Shown here: positions 1-9,287 of the stretch, piece after piece | Layout of the letters: each line of letters starts with the position of its first letter | How positions within the stretch are numbered: the first letter of the stretch is position 1 | Translations under genes and position numbers: made by a program | NCBI GenBank assembly: GCA_019459485.1 | Contig: JAIBEZ010000067.1 | Coordinates: 1 to 64,000 of the forward strand | Direction: 5' to 3' | DNA length: 64,000 bases | Source of the DNA: Prolixibacteraceae bacterium | GTDB lineage: Bacteria > Bacteroidota > Bacteroidia > Bacteroidales > Prolixibacteraceae | Notes under the pieces: generated by a model | Database searches by the model: none | The model's input: the letters and a program-made list of their open reading frames with translations, nothing else | What the model was told of the DNA's origin: nothing

Positions 1-1
1 A

Positions 2-3000
2 AACCTAACCTACACTCCGGCCAGCAATGCATTTGGATCAGCAACTGTAACTGTAATCCTGAAAGATGACGGCGGAACGGCCAACGGCGGAGTTGATTCA
101 AGTCCGGCAGAAACTTTTACAATCACTGTGACTTCGGTGAACGATGCTCCGACATTTATTGCCGGTTCAGATCAAACCGTTTTGGAAGATGCAGGAGCAC
201 AATCGGTCACTGCATGGGCAACTGCGATCAGCAGCGGGCCGGAAAATGAAAGTGGCCAGACGCTTGCATTCACTGTAACCAATGATAATAACAGTTTATT
301 CAGCACTCAGCCAGCAATTGATGCAACCGGAAACCTTACCTACACTCCGGTAATCAATGCCTTTGGTTCAGCAACTGTAAATGTAATCCTGAAAGATGAC
401 GGCGGAATAGCAAACGGCGGTGTTGACACCAGTAATAATTTGACTTTCACAATCACCGTGTCGCCTGTCAACGATAAACCCGTAGCTGTTAATTCATCTG
501 TTTCTCTTCTGGAGAACGAAATCCATACGTTCGGTTCGGGTGATTTCGGATTTTCGGATGTGAACGATGTTCCGGATGCAATCGAATCAATTTCTCTTGC
601 AGCCAGCCCGGATAAAGGAACTCTTTTGTACAATGGCAATCCAATTGTCACTTATCCATTGGTATTGTCGGCAAGCGAAATACAAAACCTTACTTATCAG
701 CCGGTCATAAATGAATATGGAAATCCATATACCAGCTTATTATTCAAGGTTTCAGACGACAACCAATCTCTGGCATCAAACGGGAAACAGTGGAGTGACA
801 ATCAGGCTACATTGAACATTGAAGTCGTAAATACGAATCAAGCCCCAACCGACATTCAAATTGTAAGCGGAACTGTATTGGAAAACTTATCCGGAGCAAT
901 TGCCGGAACGCTGACATGTTCTGACCCTGATCCTATGGATGTGCACACCTACACGCTTGTTCAGAATCCGAACAATCTTTTCGTCATTGATGGTAATATT
1001 TTAAAACTGCAAAGCAACGTTCAGCTAAATCATGAATTAATATCTTCGGTTACAATTCAGGTAAAAGTTACCGACGCCGATCAGGAATCATACACTAAAA
1101 TACTGGTTATTTGGGTTTTGAATGCAAACGAAGCACCATCTTCTGCCAGTTTTGAATTCACCACCCGGGAGAATAAAACTCACTTCTTTTCCCGTGGCGA
1201 TTTTGAATTCTATGACGAAGATTATAATGACTCCTTTACCGGAATCCGCATCATCCGGACAGAAAATATGCCGGGATCCCTTTATCTGGATATCAACGGT
1301 AACCGGATTGCCGAAGCGGATGAAAAGATTGGTTCTTTTCCTTTAACCATTCAGCCCGGACAAATAAATTCGCTTTGTTTTGTTGCAGTTGAAGGAGAAT
1401 GTGGCGACGATCTCAAACCGATTTTTGAGTTCAAAATACTTGACGCCCGTGCAGAATCTTCGGATAACTGGTACACCGCATCAGCCACCATTTATTGCGC
1501 CAACAATGCACCGACAGCAACAAATCAAGAGGTTGAAACCGATGTAAATCAAACCTTCACGTTTGCCGGACAAACATTTGGTTTTTCAGATACTGATTCA
1601 GGAGATGCGTTGGGAGCTGTAAGAATCAAAACACTCCCTGCCAAAGGTCAATTATACAAAAACGGAATTCCGGTTGCAGCCGAAACCGTTATTCCGGTGA
1701 ATGAATTATTGCAGCTTTCCTACACTCCGGAAGCCGGGGAATTTGGAGACAATTACGCTTCTTTCCAATTCGATCTTCAGGATATGAATTTGACGGCTAC
1801 TGACTGGGAACCACTTTTCAGTATCAACAGTTATTCCTTCACATTCAATGTAAACAGGTTGAACAGCGCTCCATACTCCGCCAATCAAACTTTGCAGATA
1901 AACGAAGACGAAACCTATTCCTTCGCTTCTTCTGATTTCCCATTGATAGATGAGAATGACACTGAAGATATGTTGAGCAAAGTCGTCATAAAACCAACAA
2001 CAAATTCCGATTTACTGCGCTACAACGGAGAACCAATTTCAGAAGAAATCGAAATTCCGGCGGAATCTCTGCCGCTGCTTCAGTTTAAATATGCAGATCA
2101 GGCCTCCGGCAGTTTCACTTTTGAATTTCAGGTTATTGACAACAATTCGGTACAAGGATCAAACGGTGAACAACGGTCTGGTTTAACTTATACTTATACC
2201 ATTCAGGTGCTTCCGGTAAATGATGCTCCTGTTATTGCAAATCCTTTGGCTGATGTTCAGGTTGATGAGTTCAGCGATTACGACTTCACAGCAGGAACTT
2301 CCATTTTCAGCGATCCGGATGGTGACGTACTTGTCATTCAGGTTCAGGTTATTTCAGGAAACTGGATTCAGAAGAAAGGCGATAACCTGATTGAAGGATT
2401 TCCGCTGCCGGATTCTGACGACAAAGCAGTGGTGACGGTTCGTGCAACGGATCCGAAAGGTTTGTGGGTTGAAGATACTTTTGAGTTGACGGTTCTGCGC
2501 AAAAACCGCCCATTGATTTATGGACAAATCAAAAGCAGTTTGACGCTGCCAGACAATTTGCCTGTTGCATTGATGATGATCAACGAAAATCTGATTGATT
2601 CCAGCGCTGTAACCGTAACCAATAGTCGTGATTACTATTACTTCGAAGGTGTTCAAGCAGGTAATTACATCGTAAAAGCGGTGAATAACAATCCTGCCGA
2701 TTACCCTCAACTGGGTTCAACATACTACGAAACCACAAGTGATTGGACGGAAGCTTTGCAAATTGAAGTGAAACCCGAAACAGAATACCAGGCCGACATT
2801 GTCATGTTAGTCAATCCGATTACCCTGGGAGAAGGCGCTATTTCAGGATTTGTACGTGTAATCACCACATCTTCGCCGTCAAACGCCGGAACAATCAATC
2901 AGGGAAATCAAGGTGATCCGCTGCCATTTGCTGATATCTGGCTAACGAAAAAAGGTGAACCAAATGTGCTGTTGTACACTCAAACCAAACCTGATGGAAG

Positions 3001-3424
3001 CTATCAATTTAAAAACGTACCTGCCGGAGAATACATCGTTTCCGCCCGGTTACCGGGATTCACGTCAATCAATCCTTATTCGGTCATTATCGGAGCCGGC
3101 AAAAACATCTACGAGAACATTAACTTCCTTGCATATCTTGGCGATGGGGTAATTACTGATAAAACCGAACTAAACCAGTTTGACATGATTCTTTTCCCAA
3201 ATCCAACTTCAGGATTGATTAACCTGAGGGGAACGAACTTCGACAAAACACTGCATGTAAAAGTGATAAGCATGAGCGGACAGAGCGTGATGACCAAACA
3301 ATTTGAACCTGCTTCCTTGTTGCAATTCGACCTGAAAGGATTACGGCCCGCCACTTACATCATTGAAGTTAAACATGGCGATCGGGTCAAAACTTTCCCT
3401 GTTTTGTTGATGAACAGCAAATAA
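2..3424 (+). CDS. Giant secreted repeat adhesin, 3' part, with T9SS sorting domain
   Basis: The reading frame is already open at the left edge, so the true start lies outside the window. The visible 1,140 residues are a string of Ig/cadherin-like domains with the recurring boundary motif VNDAP or VNDKP. The first two units are tandem copies about 110 residues (330 bp) apart and are also very similar as DNA. Near the C-terminus there is a carboxypeptidase-regulatory/SdrB-like fold (GSYQFKNVPAGEYIVSARL), and the last 80 residues form a type A T9SS sorting domain (FPNPTSG, then VKVISMSGQSV and GLRPATYIIEV). Such proteins are exported by the type IX system and fixed to the cell surface, where they serve adhesion or matrix functions. 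The ligand cannot be read from the sequence. A strong hairpin terminator follows the stop. Confidence 0.9.
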   Translation, partial: NLTYTPASNAFGSATVTVILKDDGGTANGGVDSSPAETFTITVTSVNDAPTFIAGSDQTVLEDAGAQSVTAWATAISSGPENESGQTLAFTVTNDNNSLFSTQPAIDATGNLTYTPVINAFGSATVNVILKDDGGIANGGVDTSNNLTFTITVSPVNDKPVAVNSSVSLLENEIHTFGSGDFGFSDVNDVPDAIESISLAASPDKGTLLYNGNPIVTYPLVLSASEIQNLTYQPVINEYGNPYTSLLFKVSDDNQSLASNGKQWSDNQATLNIEVVNTNQAPTDIQIVSGTVLENLSGAIAGTLTCSDPDPMDVHTYTLVQNPNNLFVIDGNILKLQSNVQLNHELISSVTIQVKVTDADQESYTKILVIWVLNANEAPSSASFEFTTRENKTHFFSRGDFEFYDEDYNDSFTGIRIIRTENMPGSLYLDINGNRIAEADEKIGSFPLTIQPGQINSLCFVAVEGECGDDLKPIFEFKILDARAESSDNWYTASATIYCANNAPTATNQEVETDVNQTFTFAGQTFGFSDTDSGDALGAVRIKTLPAKGQLYKNGIPVAAETVIPVNELLQLSYTPEAGEFGDNYASFQFDLQDMNLTATDWEPLFSINSYSFTFNVNRLNSAPYSANQTLQINEDETYSFASSDFPLIDENDTEDMLSKVVIKPTTNSDLLRYNGEPISEEIEIPAESLPLLQFKYADQASGSFTFEFQVIDNNSVQGSNGEQRSGLTYTYTIQVLPVNDAPVIANPLADVQVDEFSDYDFTAGTSIFSDPDGDVLVIQVQVISGNWIQKKGDNLIEGFPLPDSDDKAVVTVRATDPKGLWVEDTFELTVLRKNRPLIYGQIKSSLTLPDNLPVALMMINENLIDSSAVTVTNSRDYYYFEGVQAGNYIVKAVNNNPADYPQLGSTYYETTSDWTEALQIEVKPETEYQADIVMLVNPITLGEGAISGFVRVITTSSPSNAGTINQGNQGDPLPFADIWLTKKGEPNVLLYTQTKPDGSYQFKNVPAGEYIVSARLPGFTSINPYSVIIGAGKNIYENINFLAYLGDGVITDKTELNQFDMILFPNPTSGLINLRGTNFDKTLHVKVISMSGQSVMTKQFEPASLLQFDLKGLRPATYIIEVKHGDRVKTFPVLLMNSK

Positions 3425-3447
3425 AGCAGTCTTCGGATTTTCAAAAT

Positions 3448-3487
3448 AAACACAAAAGCAGAAGGTAAAATTTCTGCTTTTGTGTTT
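3448..3487. terminator. Intrinsic terminator after the adhesin gene
   Basis: A perfect 16-bp stem (left arm 3448-3463, right arm 3472-3487) with an 8-base loop; the arms are A-rich and T-rich at their outer ends, so it could work in both directions. It lies 24 bp behind the adhesin stop. Confidence 0.85.
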
Positions 3488-3503
3488 TATATAATCAGAA
3501 TCG

Positions 3504-3511
3504 TATTTTTG
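3504..3511 (+). promoter_or_regulatory. Bacteroidota -7 element TATTTTTG
   Basis: It matches the TAnnTTTG consensus of the main Bacteroidota sigma factor, with a TTTTG about 21 bp upstream. It would start transcription near 3518, which favours the second ATG (3541) as the start of the acetyltransferase. Confidence 0.5.
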
Positions 3512-3540
3512 TCAGGCAAATGGAAAGAACAGGATTCATT

Positions 3541-4044
3541 ATGGAAATTACATTTAAGAAAATTGAAGAAACGGACCTCCCTTTCCTGAGGCAGGTTTAT
3601 AAAAGTACCCGCGAAGATGAACTGAAACTGGTTGACTGGCCCGAAACTCAGAAGGAACAGTTTATCGACCAGCAATTTTCGGCACAGCACGATTATTACC
3701 AGCAAGTTTACAACGAAGCTACTTTCGAAATTATTCTCTGGAAGAACCAGCCTGCCGGGCGCCTTTACCTTTGGGAATCGGAACGTCAAATCAGGATTGT
3801 GGATATTGCCCTCCTGCCCCAGTTCCGCAACAAGGGAATTGGAAGCCTGATTCTTAATCAGCTGATTGAAAAATCGGAAGCCACCTCAAAAATAGTCAGC
3901 ATCCATGTTGAATGCTACAATCCTGCACTTTCGCTTTATAAGCGGCTTGGGTTTGTGCAGAAAGACCACACCGGAGTTTATTTTTACATGGAACGACTAC
4001 CTACTTCGGTCAATCCAGAAAAAAGCCCATCACCCAACTCATGA
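3541..4044 (+). CDS. GNAT family N-acetyltransferase
   Basis: A 167-residue protein of the GCN5-related acetyltransferase fold, predicted to move an acetyl group from acetyl-CoA to an unknown amine. The acetyl-CoA binding region is clear around residues 90-115: IRIVDIALLPQFRNKGIGS contains the RxxGxG/A-type loop, followed by the helix LILNQLIEKS. The C-terminal motif NPALSLYKRLGFV is also typical. An ATG 21 bp upstream (3520) is possible, but the promoter position favours 3541. The last codons overlap, on the opposite strand, the tail of a sigma factor remnant, so the C-terminal extension after YFYMERL may be a late addition. The substrate is unknown. Confidence 0.85.
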   Translation: MEITFKKIEETDLPFLRQVYKSTREDELKLVDWPETQKEQFIDQQFSAQHDYYQQVYNEATFEIILWKNQPAGRLYLWESERQIRIVDIALLPQFRNKGIGSLILNQLIEKSEATSKIVSIHVECYNPALSLYKRLGFVQKDHTGVYFYMERLPTSVNPEKSPSPNS

Positions 4045-4250
4045 ATATCTGTTTGTAATATGGCTGCAGCGATTCGCAAAGTTTGCGCAAAGCAATGCCC
4101 ACATGGTTTTCAACAGTTTTGGGCGTAATTCCCAGTTGTTCGGCGATGTCTTTGTGCGAAAGGTTTTCCTCCCAGGCCAGTTTGTAAATCTGTCGGCTTT
4201 TCTCCGGAAGTTTGCCTGTTGCGGCATCAATTAATTCACCAACTCCCCGG
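4010..4250 (-). pseudogene. Remnant of an ECF sigma factor (region 4 only)
   Basis: Read on the minus strand, this stretch encodes an intact sigma-70 region 4: LPEKSRQIYKLAWEENLS, then HKDIAEQLGITPKTVENHVG (the helix-turn-helix), then ALRKLCESLQ, ending in a stop at 4012-4010. There is no region 2 and no plausible start codon; upstream the frame runs into the 3' end of the mpl gene, which uses another frame. This looks like a deletion that joined mpl directly to the middle of an ECF sigma gene, leaving a dead tail. An unspliced short protein made by reinitiation cannot be ruled out, but it would lack the core-binding region. Confidence 0.8.
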
Positions 4251-5589
4251 CCAGCTCCTTCAAATTTTTTCCTGAAAAGTTTCCAGAAGTCATCAATAAC
4301 AAATTCGTGCTTTGCCAGTTTTGGGTTTTCAGGAAAGCAAAAAGCTCATCCGAATCGGTTAAAACCATCAACCCGGGCGAATCGAAAGCTTCGGCTACCT
4401 GTTGTTCTGTAATGGGTTCCAGTTTTTTGTGCTCGATGGTGTGCGGATTAAAATACACAATGGCCAAATCGGCGGCGTCCATGCTTTTTTTATACTGCGG
4501 AAGAAATTCCTTTTTCAGCGAACTGAAAGTGTGTAATTCCAAACATGCCACCAGTTTTCGCTCCGGAAATTGTTTTTTGACCGCATCGGTTGTGGCTTTC
4601 AGCTTCGAAGGCGAATGTGCGAAATCGTTGAATACAACACAATTTTCGGTTTCGGCAAGCACTTCCAAACGACGGGCGGCTCCTTTAAATTCGGCAATGG
4701 CAGTATAAAATTGCTCGTCAGTCAAACCCAATTGTCGGCAAACCAGTTGTGCGCCGGAAATATTTTGCAAATTGTGGTCGCCAAAAATCTGCAATTTGAT
4801 TTTCTCATTACCAACGACTAAATAAGTTATTCCGTTTTCGATCACCGATTCGTGCGAGTTGTAAGGCAATTTCTGAACATCGGCGCGGGTTTTAGCTGCA
4901 ACCTGTTTCAGGTTTTCATCGTTTCCGAAGTAAACCAGCGAACCGTTGGGCTGAATCAGGTCGGCAAAAATTTGGAACTGTTCCACGTAAAACGGGAAGG
5001 TTGGGAAAACATTGATGTGATCCCAGGCAATTCCGCTCAACAATGCGATATTCGGAAAATACAGGTGAAATTTTGGACGGCGGTCAATGGGTGACGACAA
5101 ATATTCATCGCCTTCAAATACTGCTATTTTTGCCTCTTCTGTTAGTGAAACCATCGTGTCGAAACCATCCAATTGCGCGCCAACCATGTAATCGAAATCA
5201 ATTTGGTTGTAACGTAAAACGTGCATAACCATGGACGTGATCGTGGTTTTTCCGTGACTTCCGCCAATCACTACGCGCGTTTTGTCTTTGGTTTGCTCGT
5301 ACAGATATTCAGGATATGAAAATATTTTCAAGCCCAGTTCCTGAGCGCGCAATAACTCTGGATTGTCCTGACGGGCATGCATTCCGAGGATTACAGCATC
5401 CAATTCAGGAGTAATATTTTCGGGAAACCAACCTTCGTATTCGGGCAATAATCCGTGGGTTTTCAGTCGGGTTTTCGACGGCTCAAAAATCTCATCGTCT
5501 GAACCGGTTACCTGATATCCTTTTTTGTGCAGAGCAATGGCAAGGTTGTGCATGGCACTTCCGCCAACAGCTATAAAATGTACTCTCAT
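4231..5589 (-). CDS. mpl: UDP-MurNAc:L-Ala-D-Glu-meso-DAP ligase (murein peptide recycling)
   Basis: A 452-residue member of the Mur ligase family. The N-terminal MRVHFIAVGGSAMHNLAIAL is the Rossmann domain of the MurC/Mpl branch, the ATP loop is GGSHGKTTITSM (about residues 110-120), and the central region has EGDEYLSS and the C-terminal domain NDFAHSPSKLKATTDA. These last two mark Mpl rather than MurC. Mpl joins recycled tripeptide to UDP-MurNAc in the cytoplasm, saving peptidoglycan precursors. I chose the ATG at 5589 because the family begins there; the frame stays open further upstream. The last residues (ELAGELVN) end right at the join with the broken sigma gene, so the natural C-terminus may have been altered slightly. 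Confidence 0.9.
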   Translation of the reverse strand: MRVHFIAVGGSAMHNLAIALHKKGYQVTGSDDEIFEPSKTRLKTHGLLPEYEGWFPENITPELDAVILGMHARQDNPELLRAQELGLKIFSYPEYLYEQTKDKTRVVIGGSHGKTTITSMVMHVLRYNQIDFDYMVGAQLDGFDTMVSLTEEAKIAVFEGDEYLSSPIDRRPKFHLYFPNIALLSGIAWDHINVFPTFPFYVEQFQIFADLIQPNGSLVYFGNDENLKQVAAKTRADVQKLPYNSHESVIENGITYLVVGNEKIKLQIFGDHNLQNISGAQLVCRQLGLTDEQFYTAIAEFKGAARRLEVLAETENCVVFNDFAHSPSKLKATTDAVKKQFPERKLVACLELHTFSSLKKEFLPQYKKSMDAADLAIVYFNPHTIEHKKLEPITEQQVAEAFDSPGLMVLTDSDELFAFLKTQNWQSTNLLLMTSGNFSGKNLKELAGELVN

Positions 5590-5684
5590 TATCTGGAATT
5601 TTGAAGGCGGAAAAATAGGCAAAAAAACCGGTTTCTTTTTTTGACAATTTAACCTTGTCGTCCGATGAAGGCGCAATTAGCTTT

Positions 5685-6203
5685 TCATATTTTAAAAACC
5701 ATGCTTATTCCGATTTTAGGGATAATCCGCGTCCTTTCTCCCTTTGAAATAATTTCAGCTTCATCAACTAAATGCTCAAAAAGGAAGTAGGATGCACCCA
5801 ATTCCGGCTGAATAAATATTTTACCAGTAATCGGAATCTTCCGTACAAAGAATAAATCGAAGTATCCGGCGGTTGATTTTTCGTGGACGCTTTGCTCAAC
5901 TTGAAATGAAATCCCCGTGTTTAATGACCATAGTTTTTTTCGGATGTGGCGATCAGGCTTTCCAAAATAAATAGAATGGACTAAAGCCAACTCGTACAAT
6001 CTCCCATTTTCATCGTTTTTAAAATCAGACCCAAAGCTTACACCTAACCGGGTGCTGGGCATGTAGTGCAACCCAATGCCACCATGAAAAATTCCCGGAA
6101 CTGAAACACCAATGATAGCATCAATATCATTGTTATATGGCTGTGCGTTTGCGTAACCTACCAGGGATAGCAATGCTGCAAGGAGGGTGATCTTTAAATA
6201 CAT
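5685..6203 (-). CDS. Hypothetical outer-membrane beta-barrel-like protein
   Basis: A 172-residue protein starting with a clear signal peptide (MYLKITLLAALLSLVGYANA, cleavage after ANA). The mature part alternates hydrophobic and polar residues in short strands (IDAIIGVSVPGIFHGGIGLHY, LYELALVHSIYFG) and ends in the aromatic/hydrophobic strand IGISMVFKI, as expected for a small outer-membrane barrel. I do not recognise a named family. An in-frame ATG at 6218 adds five residues. It stands alone, divergent from the DUF3810 gene. Confidence 0.65.
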   Translation of the reverse strand: MYLKITLLAALLSLVGYANAQPYNNDIDAIIGVSVPGIFHGGIGLHYMPSTRLGVSFGSDFKNDENGRLYELALVHSIYFGKPDRHIRKKLWSLNTGISFQVEQSVHEKSTAGYFDLFFVRKIPITGKIFIQPELGASYFLFEHLVDEAEIISKGERTRIIPKIGISMVFKI

Positions 6204-6302
6204 TTTATGTCTATACATGGATGAATGAACGCCAAATGTATTCCAAAATTGTTGAAACACTTAAAAAATCGTGATATTCGCAAATTAATTCCAAATGGCA
6301 AC

Positions 6303-7397
6303 ATGGCAAAAAGTAAATTCCGCACACTATTTTTTGGACTGGCAGCCCTCCCAATCTGGCTGGCATTGGCAACATTTGGTTTGACAGAACTGTTTTCCCG
6401 ACATCCGGGAGCAACCGAAACCGTTTATTCACAAACCTTTTATCCTATTGTTGCTTTTCTGTTGTCATTCCTGAGCAAATGGGTTTCTTTTTCGATGGAC
6501 GACGCATTTTATGCATTACTGGCCTTATTTCTCGTGGTTCTTTTATTTTTAGTCATTTTCAGGAGAATAAAATTTGGCCGTTTTATCCTGATAATTGTTC
6601 AGACACTCGCCGTTTGCTATGTACTGTTTTATTGGTTTTGGGGTTTCAATTATTACCGGACAGGAATCAATGAGCGACTTTCAATAACCAAATCAAAGCC
6701 CGACAGCGTTCAGTTTGTCCGCGTTTTAGAAAACCTGATTGCTCAAACAAACGCTTCGTATTGCACCTTCGAAAATGTAAGTTTTTCAACCATTGATTCG
6801 CTGGTTGAAGCTTCTTACAAAAAGAACGCTTCTTTCCTGAAGGTGAAATATCCGCAGGGGAACCGGCGACCGAAGCCTATCACTTTAAGCAATTTCTTTG
6901 CAAAAGCATCCATTGCGGGTTATTATGGACCATTTTTCAGCGAAGTGCACCTGAACGATAGTTTGCTGATGATTGAATATCCGCAGGTTTTGGCACACGA
7001 ATTTGCACATCAGTTCGGTATTACCAGCGAGGCTGAGGCAAATTTCTACGCCTGGCTGGTTTGTGCGCAAAGCGACTCAAAACACCTTCAATACTCGGCC
7101 AACATCAGCATGCTGAATTACTTTTTATCGCAGTCAAAGCATTTGCACAATTTCAGGAATCTCGTGCATCAAATCGACAAACCTGTAATTGACGACATTC
7201 GTAAAGTGCAGAAACACTGGGAAAGTATGAGAAATGAAAAAATTGACAAGGCGGCAGGAAAAGTGAACGACGTTTATCTGAAAACCAACAAAATTGAAAA
7301 AGGCATTGAGGATTATTTCGGGGTTGTTCAGTTTGTGATGGATTTTGAAACCGACTCGGTGGCGCAAAAAAGATTGGACAGTCGCAGTATTCAGTAG
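6303..7397 (+). CDS. DUF3810 membrane protein with HExxH metalloprotease-like motif
   Basis: A 364-residue protein with three hydrophobic segments in the first 130 residues (near residues 10-30, 45-65 and 70-115), followed by a large soluble part. The motif LAHEFAHQFGITSEAEANFYAWL is an HExxH zinc site with a downstream glutamate, as in the DUF3810 family, widespread in Bacteroidota. The family is thought to be peptidase-like, but no substrate is known. The start at 6303 (MAKSKFRTLFF) places the first TM helix directly at the N-terminus; the frame is open up to 6225. Confidence 0.8.
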   Translation: MAKSKFRTLFFGLAALPIWLALATFGLTELFSRHPGATETVYSQTFYPIVAFLLSFLSKWVSFSMDDAFYALLALFLVVLLFLVIFRRIKFGRFILIIVQTLAVCYVLFYWFWGFNYYRTGINERLSITKSKPDSVQFVRVLENLIAQTNASYCTFENVSFSTIDSLVEASYKKNASFLKVKYPQGNRRPKPITLSNFFAKASIAGYYGPFFSEVHLNDSLLMIEYPQVLAHEFAHQFGITSEAEANFYAWLVCAQSDSKHLQYSANISMLNYFLSQSKHLHNFRNLVHQIDKPVIDDIRKVQKHWESMRNEKIDKAAGKVNDVYLKTNKIEKGIEDYFGVVQFVMDFETDSVAQKRLDSRSIQ

Positions 7398-7467
7398 GCA
7401 AATGGCTTAGAACATGGAGCAAAGGGAGACTGGAAAACGGAGACCGAAAACAAAATTTAGGATGGGA

Positions 7468-7520
7468 TCACTGAGACGGAACACTGCGACTGATCACTGA
7501 CCACTGTGACTGACCACTTT
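7468..7520. repeat. Dispersed intergenic CACTG/GACTGA repeat
   Basis: A low-complexity run built from CACTG and GACTGA words. The 16-mer CACTGCGACTGATCAC at 7482-7497 recurs exactly at 62292-62307. Cores CTGCGACTGA are also at 18628, 29463 and, inverted, near 63450-63459. All copies are between genes or at gene edges. Confidence 0.6.
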
Positions 7521-7556
7521 TTCTTACTTTAGCCGGAAATTTCAAATATCCGAAAC

Positions 7557-8384
7557 ATGCAATTACACCCGATACACGCCGGAAATTTCAGTTGCGACGG
7601 AGGTTCGCTGTTTAGCGTGATTCCCAAAGCGATGTGGTCGAAGGTTTATCCCGCCGATGAAAACAATGTCACCAAACTAACAATGCGCTGTTTGCTGGTT
7701 GATTTGGGAGAACGCAAAATCCTGATCGAAGCCGGAGTTGGGAATCATTATCCGGAGAAAGTACAAAGAAACAACGGCCACGAAGAAACCGACGCCATTA
7801 CAAAATCGCTGACCGAAAAAGGTTATTCGGCTGAAGATATAACCGATGTGCTGTTTACCCATTTACATTGGGACCATTGCAACGGAGCGGTAATCAGCGA
7901 AAACGGGCAGTTGAAACTTCTGTTTCCGAATGCAACCCACTGGTGCAGCAAACAACAATGGGAACATTCAAAAATATCCAATATCCGTGAGCGTGCGGCT
8001 TATTATCCTGAAATACTTGATTTCCTGAAAACGGGCGGCAACATGCAATTGGTAGAAGAAGAATGCGAATTGTTTCCCGGAATTTCAGTCCGGGTGTTCG
8101 ACGGACACACGCCCGGACAAATGATTCCGTTCATCGATTCCGGAGATAAAACCTACGTTTACATGTCGGATTTGATTCCAACTGCAGCCAATATCCCAAT
8201 TGTGTGGCTGGCTTCGTACGATTTGTATCCGGTAACTGCGATGGAAGAAAAAGAAGCTTTCCTGAAGGAAGCTGCCGAAAAGAGTTACATCCTGTTTTTC
8301 GAACACGACTTTTACACCGAATGTGCAACGGTAGAATGGGGAGAAAAAGGGTCGAAAGTGAAGGAAAAGTTTAGTTTTAAGTAA
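7557..8384 (+). CDS. MBL-fold metallo-hydrolase
   Basis: A 275-residue metallo-beta-lactamase-fold enzyme. The metal-binding motif is THLHWDHCNG (HxHxDH, residues about 100-105); a further histidine ligand is in DGHTPGQM, an aspartate in YMSDLIP, and the last histidine in FFEHDFYT. This arrangement resembles lactonase/AttM- or MBL-hydrolases without transmembrane parts. It is cytoplasmic (no signal peptide). The substrate cannot be read from the sequence. It is a single gene with a repeat-rich leader upstream. Confidence 0.85.
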   Translation: MQLHPIHAGNFSCDGGSLFSVIPKAMWSKVYPADENNVTKLTMRCLLVDLGERKILIEAGVGNHYPEKVQRNNGHEETDAITKSLTEKGYSAEDITDVLFTHLHWDHCNGAVISENGQLKLLFPNATHWCSKQQWEHSKISNIRERAAYYPEILDFLKTGGNMQLVEEECELFPGISVRVFDGHTPGQMIPFIDSGDKTYVYMSDLIPTAANIPIVWLASYDLYPVTAMEEKEAFLKEAAEKSYILFFEHDFYTECATVEWGEKGSKVKEKFSFK

Positions 8385-8439
8385 ACTGAGCGATGGGTAT
8401 TATGCAGAAATTGGAAAAAGTATCCTGCACAAAAAATTG

Positions 8440-8447
8440 TATCTTTG
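8440..8447 (+). promoter_or_regulatory. -7 element TATCTTTG of the toxin-antitoxin pair
   Basis: It fits TAnnTTTG and lies 15 bp in front of the ATG at 8462, supporting that start for the antitoxin. Confidence 0.5.
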
Positions 8448-8461
8448 AAAAAATTTCGATT

Positions 8462-8701
8462 ATGAGCTTAGCATTAACAAACAAAACAATAGATAAATAT
8501 TTTGGATTCTTAACACGACTTGATAATGGTTCAAAAAAGAAACTGATTATTAAGTTGACTGAATCCATTGAAACAAGAGAAGAAAGCACCTTTGATTTAA
8601 GTGACTTATATGGAGCGTGGGAAGATTCAAGAGACTCTGACGAAATAATTAGAGAGATTAGAGACTCTCGAATTGACAACAGAAATATAGCAGATTTCTA
8701 A
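8462..8701 (+). CDS. Antitoxin of a VapBC-like pair
   Basis: A 79-residue acidic protein directly in front of a PIN toxin; its stop overlaps the toxin's ATG by one base (TAATG), the usual sign of translational coupling. The N-terminal part (residues 1-35) may bind DNA; the C-terminal part DEIIREIRDSRIDNRNIADF is a charged tail of the kind that wraps the toxin in Bacteroidota VapC partners. No AbrB, RHH or Phd fold is obvious. I chose ATG 8462 over the frame's earlier start (8393) because of the promoter-like element at 8440-8447. Confidence 0.75.
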   Translation: MSLALTNKTIDKYFGFLTRLDNGSKKKLIIKLTESIETREESTFDLSDLYGAWEDSRDSDEIIREIRDSRIDNRNIADF

Positions 8702-9105
8702 TGAGATACATGCTTGACACCAATATTTGTATCCATTTCTTTAGGGGAAGATTTAACCTGATTGAAAAACTCGAAGAAATTGGGTTGGGGAGTTGTGCTA
8801 TATCAGAAATAACGCTTGCTGAACTCGTCTTTGGAGCTGAAAATAGTATGAGTCCACAAAAGAATCATAAGATAATTGAAAAATTTTCAAAACAGGTCAC
8901 CATCCTTCCAATTTACGATTCCATATACCTTTACGGTAAAGAAAAAGCGAGATTACGGAAATTAGGAACAATGATTGGGGATTTCGATTTATTGATTGGC
9001 TGCACATCTATAGAAAAAGAACTAATTATGATTACTGAAAATATCAAAGAGTTTGAAAGAATTACCGGTATCAGAATTGAAAACTGGATTGACAGAAGTA
9101 AATAA
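8701..9105 (+). CDS. vapC: PIN-domain toxin, VapC family
   Basis: A 134-residue PIN ribonuclease. The four acidic residues of the active site are visible: D6 in MLDTNICI, E41 in LAELVFG, D95-D97 in GDFDLLIG, and the acidic TENIKEF near the end (usually TNNxREF). VapC toxins cut tRNA or rRNA when released from the antitoxin. The complete active site suggests it is functional. Its RNA target cannot be predicted. Confidence 0.85.
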   Translation: MRYMLDTNICIHFFRGRFNLIEKLEEIGLGSCAISEITLAELVFGAENSMSPQKNHKIIEKFSKQVTILPIYDSIYLYGKEKARLRKLGTMIGDFDLLIGCTSIEKELIMITENIKEFERITGIRIENWIDRSK

Positions 9106-9287
9106 TCACGCACTCTTATTGATAAACAGTACTTCATGTGGTCGACAGAACTTAGCTTACCTAATTTAGATAAATACTGCAACCTGACTTATTATAATTC
9201 AATGAATATCTGCCTGTTACTTATCCCGATTCCGAATTTCAGATAATTTCAAAAGAGAACTTTCCGGAGTTTTTAATCTGAAATAAT

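Noticed and set aside
4039-4230. A 63-codon open frame with ATG on the minus strand behind mpl
   Set aside because: The overlapping frame encodes a clear sigma region 4, so this one is only its shadow; its sequence has no domain features.
7468-7520. A short CRISPR array
   Set aside because: The repeated words are short, irregularly spaced and without spacers; no cas gene is present.
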